This document shows, piece by piece, positions 1 to 6,181 of a stretch of DNA of 12,335 bases (positions within the stretch are counted from its first letter, which is position 1; the number at the start of each line of letters is the position of its first letter). Under the pieces are notes generated by a model. It saw only the letters and a list, made by a program, of their open reading frames with translations, searched no databases and was not told the DNA's origin. The translations under genes and the position numbers were made by a program. The stretch comes from Coxiellaceae bacterium (GTDB lineage Bacteria > Pseudomonadota > Gammaproteobacteria > Coxiellales > Coxiellaceae). Location: the NCBI GenBank assembly GCA_014238325.1, contig JABABH010000111.1, forward strand, positions 1 to 12,335, read 5' to 3'.

Positions 1-2
1 AT

Positions 3-236
3 CGTTACGTCGCTTTACGGGATCAGGAAATCAAAAAATGGCCTATACAGCTGATGTCTCGTTCTGCTGATGTGATGGGTTATGAAAAATTTTGTGAACT
101 CAATCGTATAGCTCATGCAGAATGCAGTACTCATGAGAAAATTGCTGGGTTCAGTGCTTACCCGAATTTCACAAAGGTATACCGAGCATCCGAGGATACG
201 ATAAAAGCTTCATTGGAACTTCAGGCTCTGTGCTAG
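3..236 (+). CDS. C-terminal end of an unrecognised protein, cut by window edge
   Basis: The reading frame is open from the first complete codon of the window to a TAG at 234-236, giving 77 residues. An ATG at 54 lies inside this frame, but the frame is already open upstream and I see no Shine-Dalgarno sequence before that ATG. I therefore read this as the tail of a longer gene that begins outside the window, not a 60-residue protein. The tail is soluble, mixed in charge, has several cysteines (for example in AHAECST) and no membrane segment. I do not recognise the family. It converges on the minus-strand orphan pair, whose stop is 40 bases away, with no clear terminator between them. A short free-standing gene starting at 54 remains possible. 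Confidence 0.5.
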   Translation, partial: RYVALRDQEIKKWPIQLMSRSADVMGYEKFCELNRIAHAECSTHEKIAGFSAYPNFTKVYRASEDTIKASLELQALC

Positions 237-275
237 GGAGATTGAGAGAAAAACCTGTATCAAATGATGATGAGG

Positions 276-959
276 CTATTCATATTGTGGTCGATAGCTT
301 AGGTTGGAGTAGGCACCTAAAATCTCTTTGTGCGAGGAGTATCTAGAAAAGATGCTTTGATGCTGTGTTGCAGCTAGTTCTTCTTGGCACCTCTGTTCGC
401 GCCGAGATCTTTTGATGGGTGGCGGTGAGCATGTATATTGTGCTTGTGTCGAAGTGTAGTGTTTTTGCTGATTACGTTCCTCAAGACGTGATAGTATCTT
501 GTTTACTGCAGAAAAATTCTGTGCCATGAGTAGGATTTTTATATTACTTAAAAATTCCTTGTAATGGATTGTACGAAGGTTAGTTACTGCTACTTCTGTT
601 AGTAATTGCTCCTCAAGATTATAAGAAGGATGATGCTGCCAGGTGCTGAATAATTTATCTGAGTGACTATCCCTTGTCACGCATGTATGGTTATCCTGAT
701 CCTCAAGAGATAGGGTATGGTGCTTTCGCTTTCTGTTAGAAAGAGATCCTTTAAGGTCCCCAGCTGATTGAGTACGCTGATGATCATAGGCAAGGTTATG
801 AGAGAGCGCTGGTGTCTGTTGATGAGGCGCTAGTGCTATCGCCGTAAGTGCATCGTATTGTGGGACTGTCTCAGCTGCGTCTGCTTGGGCGCCATCCCAC
901 TCTTCTTCAATCATCCTCGTGCCTCTATCCTTTCCATGTTGTATAGATATGGTATTCAT
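276..959 (-). CDS. Orphan hydrophilic protein, second gene of a coupled pair; candidate secreted effector
   Basis: This is a 227-residue protein of unknown family. I chose the ATG at 959-957 because it overlaps the TGA of the preceding gene as ATGA, the usual arrangement for termination-reinitiation. A GTG at 995 in the same frame would add 12 residues, and no clear Shine-Dalgarno precedes either start. The protein has no signal peptide or membrane segment and is rich in His, Gln, Ser, Thr and Arg. Two basic clusters resemble monopartite nuclear localisation signals: NRKRKH at about residues 75-80 and IKRSRREQR at about 182-190, the latter after a PPP run. A moderately helical stretch lies around residues 114-165. 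The composition is typical of host-directed effectors of intracellular Gammaproteobacteria, but that role is inference. It could instead be the 3' half of one gene split by a frameshift. Confidence 0.6.
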   Translation of the reverse strand: MNTISIQHGKDRGTRMIEEEWDGAQADAAETVPQYDALTAIALAPHQQTPALSHNLAYDHQRTQSAGDLKGSLSNRKRKHHTLSLEDQDNHTCVTRDSHSDKLFSTWQHHPSYNLEEQLLTEVAVTNLRTIHYKEFLSNIKILLMAQNFSAVNKILSRLEERNQQKHYTSTQAQYTCSPPPIKRSRREQRCQEELAATQHQSIFSRYSSHKEILGAYSNLSYRPQYE

Positions 960-1717
960 GAACACTGGCAATTGTTGGTTAGAAGGTTTAAGCACGATGA
1001 TATCTTTCTATCATGACTTGTTATTTTTATAACTGAAGCAAAAAGTAGTATTGGTGGCATCTCTTTATCCAGTAACTGAAACAACCTCGATTGCAAGCAG
1101 TATCGAATAGATATTCTTAGCTGTTCTTTATAGCATGCAAGTTGCTGTGTTATATATTCTAGCGGAATACAATAATTGGTGAGGAAGCTTCTTTGGTATT
1201 CGTGATAAGTCTGTATAAATTTCTCGAGCTTTCTGTTGAGAGGGTCCTGAGACTGGCTACGCTTAATATCGATTAATTCTCTCATCATGTTTGACAATCG
1301 ATGATGCGCTGCTCGTGCTATATGGACTTTTATGCTTTCCCTTATAGAATATTCGTAACCATTGCAATCCTGATTCCATTGATGGAAATTATAGATACTT
1401 GAAGTCGAATAAAGTGCACGTACTGTCTTATGCGTATCAGAAATACGAAAGCTAGGGGGGGTAACAGCAATTACCAGCTGATCGTTGATATAGCTCAGTG
1501 AGAGACTCGAGAAATTCACTAGAATCTGTTTATTTTTTTCTATATAGCAGGATAGTCTTTGTAGGCAATTGATTAATATGAAGGATAATGCATGGTCACT
1601 TAATAATGTCTCTTTGTCTTCCTGAGGCAGGCCATTAGGAGCTTCGACACCTAGAGCTTTCCAGCGAGGTATAGGGTCATAACTACCCGCTATAGCACTG
1701 TTCACGGTTTCTTTCAT
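956..1717 (-). CDS. Orphan protein, first gene of a coupled pair; function unknown
   Basis: This is a 253-residue protein I do not recognise. I chose the ATG at 1717-1715 because a GAGA ribosome-binding element (1730-1727) lies about 10 bases upstream. An in-frame TTG at 1726 would add three residues but sits almost on that element. The protein is cytosolic or secreted without a signal peptide. It is probably mostly helical from about residue 125 to 220, with many Tyr, Gln, Arg and Ile residues, and its short C-terminal segment is Cys/Asn-rich (CLNLLTNNCQCS). Tandem TAATAT elements at 1750-1745 and 1740-1735 could serve as a -10. Its stop overlaps the start of the next gene (ATGA), so the two are probably co-translated. 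The downstream frame stays open 52 bases into this gene, so a frameshifted single gene is an alternative. Confidence 0.65.
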   Translation of the reverse strand: MKETVNSAIAGSYDPIPRWKALGVEAPNGLPQEDKETLLSDHALSFILINCLQRLSCYIEKNKQILVNFSSLSLSYINDQLVIAVTPPSFRISDTHKTVRALYSTSSIYNFHQWNQDCNGYEYSIRESIKVHIARAAHHRLSNMMRELIDIKRSQSQDPLNRKLEKFIQTYHEYQRSFLTNYCIPLEYITQQLACYKEQLRISIRYCLQSRLFQLLDKEMPPILLFASVIKITSHDRKISSCLNLLTNNCQCS

Positions 1718-1795
1718 ACTTTTCAATCTCTTTTATATTAGACTATATTATTTTTACAGATCCAAGCTTATTAATATCTTAAAGTGAGTCATGTG

Positions 1796-1807
1796 TTGTT
1801 ATAACAA
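1796..1807. promoter_or_regulatory. 12-bp perfect palindrome in the recJ/orphan-pair divergent region
   Basis: TTGTTATAACAA is its own reverse complement. It lies 27 bases upstream of the recJ -35 candidate and about 80 bases upstream of the start of the orphan pair. It is placed where a dimeric regulator of either side could bind. I cannot assign a regulator, and in AT-rich intergenic DNA such a palindrome may be chance. Confidence 0.25.
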
Positions 1808-1833
1808 ATGGCTATCCTCCCGACATATGACCA

Positions 1834-1874
1834 TTGACTCCATTTGGTGCGACACTTTATAGTGGCAGTATAAT
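1834..1874 (+). promoter_or_regulatory. Predicted sigma-70 promoter(s) of recJ
   Basis: A -35 element TTGACT (1834-1839) is followed after 18 bases by TATAGT (1858-1863). A perfect TATAAT lies slightly further on (1869-1874) and could be a second -10 without a good -35. Either would give a very short leader to the recJ ATG at 1898, which has AAGG at 1888-1891. Confidence 0.5.
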
Positions 1875-1897
1875 AGTACTTAATCTTAAGGTAATCG

Positions 1898-3664
1898 ATG
1901 AAAAAACAGATCATAGAACGAGCATGGAGTGATGCACCTGAAGCTTTGCCTGGAACACATCCTATATTACAGCGTATTTATTCAGGGCGTGGTATTAGGG
2001 TTCCTGAGGAGATATCGCGAGAGTTAAAAGATTTATTTCCTTTTTCTGCCTTGAGTCAGATGCATCACGTGGTGGAACGGTTGTGGGTTGCTATACAATC
2101 AAGGCAATCTATCGTCATTCTTGGGGATTTTGATGTGGATGGTGCGACCAGTACCGCATTGGCAGTGTCTGCGTTGAGAATGTTGGGATGCGAGTCTGTC
2201 TCCTACGTGGTGCCTGACCGTTTTGTCTATGGATATGGGTTAACACCAGAGATTGTCGCGTTCGTAGCGAAGCGGAATCCTGATCTGTTGGTGACAGTAG
2301 ATAATGGCATATCGAGCCATGCCGGCGTAGCTGCGGCCAATGCACGCCAGATTGATGTGATCATTACGGACCATCATGTGCCTGGTAGCACATTACCAGC
2401 GGCTTATGCCATTGTGAATCCCCAGTGTGAAGCTGATGATTTTCCGAGTAAATGCTTAGCTGGTGTGGGGGTTATTTTTTATGTGATGCTAGCATTGAGG
2501 GCTTATTTAAAGCAAAAAAATTGGTTTGATAAACAGTCTATGCCTTACCCCAATATGGCGCAGTTATTAGATTTTGTCGCTTTAGGAACCGTGGCCGATC
2601 TGGTGCCATTGGATAGAACGAATCGCATTTTGGTGTATCAGGGATTACAACGCATGCGTGCTGGGAAAGCGCATCCTGGTGTTTTAGCCTTAATTGCAGT
2701 GTCGGGTCGTCGTTATAGCCAGGTGAAGACCAGTGATTTAGGATTTGGTGTCGCCCCCCCTTTAAATGCAGCGGGCCGTTTGGAAGATATGTCCTTAGGT
2801 ATTGCTTGTTTGCTGGCGACCGATGCAGCAGAAGCCGAGGAAAAAGCATCGCAGCTCTATGATTTGAATCGAGAAAGGCGAAGCATTGAAGCGCAGATGC
2901 AGCAAGATGCGAGGGAGGTGGTGGATTGCCTCCCTATGCAGTCATCCGAGCATATCTCTGGTTTATGTTTATACGATGAAAGTTGGCATCAAGGTATTAT
3001 TGGCTTGGTGGCGTCCCGCGTTAAAGATCGACTATATAGGCCTGTGATTGCGTTTGCGAAAGCAAATGCTGATACTCTAAAAGGATCGGCTCGCTCTATA
3101 CCCGGCTTACATATTCGCGATATTTTAGCTGAGATGGCGGCTCAAGATCCGGGTTTAATACGTCAATTTGGTGGGCATGCTATGGCAGCAGGCTTAAGTC
3201 TATCACCAGATCGATTGACTGATTTTCAAGCTATGTTTGCAGCTCTCGTGGATCAACATTTAAAACCAGAAGATCGCTTACCCATGTTGCTGACCGATGG
3301 CATATTGGAGGCATCGGCATTTACTTTGCCCTTCGCTGAGTTAATCACTGAAGCTGGGCCTTGGGGACAAGGTTTTGCAGAGCCACAATTTTGGGGATAT
3401 TTTAGATTAGTCCATCAAAAAATCGTAGGTCAATCACATTTAAAAGTCACTTTAGCTTTATTGGATCATGCTCAGGAGCTGCAGGGTATTATGTTTAATA
3501 TAGATGTTAAGGAGTGGCCCAATTTTGAGTGCACCTGGGTACGCGCGGTGTATCACCTTGATATCAATGAGTACAAAGGACATCGACAGTTACAGTTATG
3601 CATTGCGCAGATGGAGGTGATGACACAAGAGGAAACAGCCTGCCTGTGGGCCCCATCGTCTTGA
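1898..3664 (+). CDS. recJ: Single-stranded-DNA-specific 5'-3' exonuclease RecJ
   Basis: RecJ degrades single-stranded DNA from the 5' end in the cytoplasm and serves RecF-pathway recombination, mismatch repair and processing of stalled forks. At 588 residues it is close to the E. coli enzyme (577). The DHH-phosphoesterase metal site is complete: GDFDVDG at about 76-82, VDNG at about 134-137, DHH at 158-160 and ALGTVADLV at about 228-236. The DHHA1 part has the GGH motif at 425-427 within QFGGHAMAAG. A C-terminal OB-like region begins near 460. The ATG at 1898 is supported by AAGG six bases upstream, and no earlier start fits. It is transcribed from its own promoter and converges on the MFS gene 47 bases downstream. 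The prfB gene that often lies nearby in other Gammaproteobacteria is not here. A C7 tract at 2754-2760 falls in the well-conserved APPLNAAGR segment, but the frame is intact. Confidence 0.97.
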   Translation: MKKQIIERAWSDAPEALPGTHPILQRIYSGRGIRVPEEISRELKDLFPFSALSQMHHVVERLWVAIQSRQSIVILGDFDVDGATSTALAVSALRMLGCESVSYVVPDRFVYGYGLTPEIVAFVAKRNPDLLVTVDNGISSHAGVAAANARQIDVIITDHHVPGSTLPAAYAIVNPQCEADDFPSKCLAGVGVIFYVMLALRAYLKQKNWFDKQSMPYPNMAQLLDFVALGTVADLVPLDRTNRILVYQGLQRMRAGKAHPGVLALIAVSGRRYSQVKTSDLGFGVAPPLNAAGRLEDMSLGIACLLATDAAEAEEKASQLYDLNRERRSIEAQMQQDAREVVDCLPMQSSEHISGLCLYDESWHQGIIGLVASRVKDRLYRPVIAFAKANADTLKGSARSIPGLHIRDILAEMAAQDPGLIRQFGGHAMAAGLSLSPDRLTDFQAMFAALVDQHLKPEDRLPMLLTDGILEASAFTLPFAELITEAGPWGQGFAEPQFWGYFRLVHQKIVGQSHLKVTLALLDHAQELQGIMFNIDVKEWPNFECTWVRAVYHLDINEYKGHRQLQLCIAQMEVMTQEETACLWAPSS

Positions 3665-3711
3665 GGGAGATCATCGAAATAAAGTAGGACAGGAGCACCT
3701 GAACCGCCCTC

Positions 3712-5016
3712 TTATGACGATACACTTTTGATGGATTCGGCCGAGTACTCTGCTGTCGACACAGGATTGTGCATCGCATACTGCTTGATAGGGAGGAGTT
3801 TAATCAAGAATAACCAAGCGAAGAAAACGAGTCCAGCCAGTATAGAGATGGTCATAGCAAGGGGTAAGATGGTATGGGTTGAGAAGTGGCTAATCATAAA
3901 ACTGCCTAAGGATGAAGATGCGAAGTATAAAAACAAGGATGCTGATGAAGCAACAGCGATCATATGTGGATGAGCTTGCACCACGCCCACATTATAAGTG
4001 GTTAAAATAAAACCGATACCTAAGAAGAATATCGCTAAGCTTGTCACGAATCCAATAATAGAGAAGGCAAAGACGAAGAGTTGTAAGAGGATCATCAAAG
4101 ACGCCACTAACGACAAAGTCGCGCCGATGCCTAATATACTATCGGTAGATAAGCGTTTCACTAAGAGGCCAGATCCGAGAATGCCGATCCAACTCAGGAA
4201 GGAAGCAGCGGTGATGAGGAATCCAAAATGTTTAGGTGACATATGAAAATCATTCATTAAAATCAAGGGAGAGGCCGTATCAAAAGCGGCTTCAGCCGCT
4301 ACGACGAAAATAGCACATAGGATGTACCCCAAAAAGGTTCTGTTTCGTAGGATACGCCAGTAGTACATGGGCGTTTTCTTGAGTGAAAATAAAAAATCAG
4401 TCTGTGTTTTTTTTGTATCGTGAGAAAAAAGGGCTATGATGGTTAAAAGTGCAGTATAGAAGACAATAATAGCGAAAGGGATTTTGTAATTGCCAAATTG
4501 GGTGAGACATCCGGCCATAGTGGGCAAGAATGAAATAATAAGATTGGCTGCTAACATCACCAGGCTGAAGGTTTTAACAGCAGCGCGACCCGAAAATAAG
4601 TCATTGATCATGGTTCTACCCATTAATACCGTGGCGCTGACTCCTAGACCTTGTAATATGCGAAAGGCTAATAATTGCGACCAAGTTTGTGCCAGAATGG
4701 CGCCGATACTGCCAGCGCAAATGATCATAATGCCTAAGCACATAATTTTTTTTCTGCCATATTTTTCAGCCGCCGGTCCAAAAAACACCATACCGATAGC
4801 TTTCGCAATAAAGAAAAATGCGATGAGGTATTGCAACATGGTGCTGGATGTGGCAAAAGTTTTTCCGACTGAAGGTAAAAACGGCATAAAAAAATACACA
4901 TTTAAATTACCTAAAAACCAAGTGAGTATAACAAAGCCACACGTTGAGAGATGACGTGGTTGGGGCTGTATATCATGTGAATCTGTAGGTTCAGAAAGAG
5001 GGAGATGCTTCTTCAT
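3712..5016 (-). CDS. MFS transporter, DHA1 / Bcr-CflA type (12 TM)
   Basis: This is a 434-residue polytopic inner-membrane protein, the usual length for a 12-helix major facilitator drug:H+ antiporter. The loop between helices 2 and 3 carries an MFS motif A variant, GPAAEKYGRKK (about 80-90), with Glu where Asp is usual. RILQGLGVSA (119-128) followed by GRTMINDLF matches the motif B region of the Bcr/CflA group. A proline/glycine-containing helix 5 (SFLPTMAGC, about 162-170) fits motif C. A loop of about 30 basic residues (200-228) separates the two six-helix halves. The tail after residue 412 is Ser-rich and cytosolic. The ATG at 5016 has AGG six bases upstream. The substrate cannot be read from sequence; drug efflux, metabolite or siderophore export are all possible. 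A Fur-like palindrome upstream, if real, would favour an iron-related role. Confidence 0.9.
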   Translation of the reverse strand: MKKHLPLSEPTDSHDIQPQPRHLSTCGFVILTWFLGNLNVYFFMPFLPSVGKTFATSSTMLQYLIAFFFIAKAIGMVFFGPAAEKYGRKKIMCLGIMIICAGSIGAILAQTWSQLLAFRILQGLGVSATVLMGRTMINDLFSGRAAVKTFSLVMLAANLIISFLPTMAGCLTQFGNYKIPFAIIVFYTALLTIIALFSHDTKKTQTDFLFSLKKTPMYYWRILRNRTFLGYILCAIFVVAAEAAFDTASPLILMNDFHMSPKHFGFLITAASFLSWIGILGSGLLVKRLSTDSILGIGATLSLVASLMILLQLFVFAFSIIGFVTSLAIFFLGIGFILTTYNVGVVQAHPHMIAVASSASLFLYFASSSLGSFMISHFSTHTILPLAMTISILAGLVFFAWLFLIKLLPIKQYAMHNPVSTAEYSAESIKSVSS

Positions 5017-5075
5017 AAGTAACCTGATATGGTGTCAGTGAAAAGGGTCTAGGTTGCTATTTCGGTTAATTTACT

Positions 5076-5094
5076 CGGAATGAGACTCATTTGC
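5076..5094. promoter_or_regulatory. Fur-box-like inverted repeat between MFS and exported hydrolase genes
   Basis: The core AATGAG-A-CTCATT (5079-5091) is a perfect 6-1-6 inverted repeat. Over the 19-base window it matches 12 positions of the classical Fur consensus GATAATGATAATCATTATC, including both AAT/ATT ends and the central TCATT. It lies 62 bases from the transporter ATG and 51 bases from the hydrolase start, so it could control both. That Fur binds it is inference. Confidence 0.4.
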
Positions 5095-5130
5095 AAGGAG
5101 TGACTTTAGAATAAAATGCCTCTCAAGAAG

Positions 5131-5135
5131 AGGAG
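5131..5135 (+). promoter_or_regulatory. Shine-Dalgarno AGGAG deciding the 5143 start
   Basis: AGGAG, within the purine-rich AAGAAGAGGAG, is seven bases from the ATG at 5143, nearly ideal spacing. The earlier in-frame ATG at 5116 has an AAGGAG 15 bases away, which is too far. This favours 5143 as the main start. Confidence 0.55.
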
Positions 5136-5142
5136 TGTGTGC

Positions 5143-6150
5143 ATGAAAAACACAGTTAAGCTGATTCGTTATTTTTTGATGGCTGGCTTATCATGCAGAC
5201 TCATACATCATATTACGTTAAGGATTAAGTTGATGAAGCATCACCCATGGAATAGGGATTTCTTTGTGCAGCCATCAAGGCTATGTGCTTCCTTAGCACC
5301 TTCATCTGATCTCCGTCGGTATGGCATAAGGCCGATGCTTATGAGGTTATATGGGTGGGTGAAGCCCTCTCTATGGTTTCTCACCGCTCTGCTACTATGC
5401 GCCGATATGCTGTGGTCTGTGCCTGCTGATGCGGCTGTCATACATCCTACGCAGCGACGGATTTATCTGGGAGATACGCCCGTTTATGTGGTGCGTTATC
5501 AGGCCTTGCCTTCCCGGATTGTCTATTATCATCCACATGCTGATGAAAAAACTGCATTGGTGGTGGCGAAGCATATAATTGGGCAGTATGGTGGTACCTT
5601 GATCGATGTGATGCATCAACATGATACCCGGTTGATTAGATTTTGGTTGCAGGGACAACGTTATGCTGTCGACCCGAATCGCATCTTTAGTGGGTCAGGA
5701 ATTGTCCATTCATTAAAAAAATATGGACATGAGTCACGTGCTGCAGCAGAGGCTGTGCGTGATTTAGCCCATGTCATTCTATCTGAACTATCGCCATTTT
5801 CATTGATTATTGCTGTACATAATAATTTAGGCCACGGCTTTTCATTGCGCTATTATATGCCGGGTGGTATGTATTATCCCGACGTTAAAGCTCTTTACTA
5901 TAATCCTGCACTGTCGCTACATACCTTGGTGATTGTCACCCATCCGGTTTTATTTGATTTTCTTAAAAAGCGGAAAGTGAATGTGGTATTGCAAGATAAT
6001 AAAACGGTAAGAGATGATGGCTCATTATCGTATTATGCGGGTAAGCACGATATTTTGTATGCCAATGTAGAGACTATGCGTGGTGAGGCAAAAGAGCAAG
6101 CACGGATACTATCACTCTTACAGTCCTTTCCTATAGGAAAAAATCGGTAG
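5143..6150 (+). CDS. Exported putative zinc hydrolase (M14/AstE-like), family not named
   Basis: 335 residues from the ATG at 5143, chosen for its AGGAG. A hydrophobic segment (LWFLTALLLCADMLW, about 77-91) ends in VPADA-AVIH, a good signal-peptidase I site, so the domain after about residue 97 should be periplasmic or secreted. In that domain HADE (132-135) fits the HxxE zinc motif of M14-type carboxypeptidases. VDPNR (176-180) resembles the substrate-binding NR pair, IIAVHNN puts a third histidine at 226, and a conserved-looking VLQDN...DDGS...NVE block ends at Glu310, where M14 enzymes carry the catalytic Glu. I infer a metal-dependent peptidase or amidase, perhaps on cell-wall or host peptides; the substrate is unknown. 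The 66 residues before the signal-like segment are unusual, and an alternative start at 5341 with AAGG nine bases upstream would give a standard signal peptide directly. It is divergent from the MFS gene and converges on valS 31 bases away. Confidence 0.72.
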   Translation: MKNTVKLIRYFLMAGLSCRLIHHITLRIKLMKHHPWNRDFFVQPSRLCASLAPSSDLRRYGIRPMLMRLYGWVKPSLWFLTALLLCADMLWSVPADAAVIHPTQRRIYLGDTPVYVVRYQALPSRIVYYHPHADEKTALVVAKHIIGQYGGTLIDVMHQHDTRLIRFWLQGQRYAVDPNRIFSGSGIVHSLKKYGHESRAAAEAVRDLAHVILSELSPFSLIIAVHNNLGHGFSLRYYMPGGMYYPDVKALYYNPALSLHTLVIVTHPVLFDFLKKRKVNVVLQDNKTVRDDGSLSYYAGKHDILYANVETMRGEAKEQARILSLLQSFPIGKNR

Positions 6151-6181
6151 TCCTTGCCAAGCCGTTTTCTGCAAACGCCGA

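Noticed and set aside
1455..1461. C7 tract (coding strand) in the first orphan gene, and C7 at 2754-2760 in recJ, as phase-variation switches
   Set aside because: Both frames are intact and seven-base runs are common by chance; recJ is not a plausible phase-variable gene.
1767..1785. CTTA/TTAAT repeats as a PmrA box controlling the orphan pair
   Set aside because: The TTAA units are eight bases apart, not the eleven expected of the known tandem box.
3665..3711. Bidirectional terminator between recJ and the MFS gene
   Set aside because: Only very short complementary segments (for example GAGGG/CCCTC across a long loop) are present and no T run fits.
4490..4954. 154-residue plus-strand open frame opposite the MFS gene
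   Set aside because: It is antisense to a clear 12-helix transporter, has shadow-like composition and no ribosome-binding site of note.
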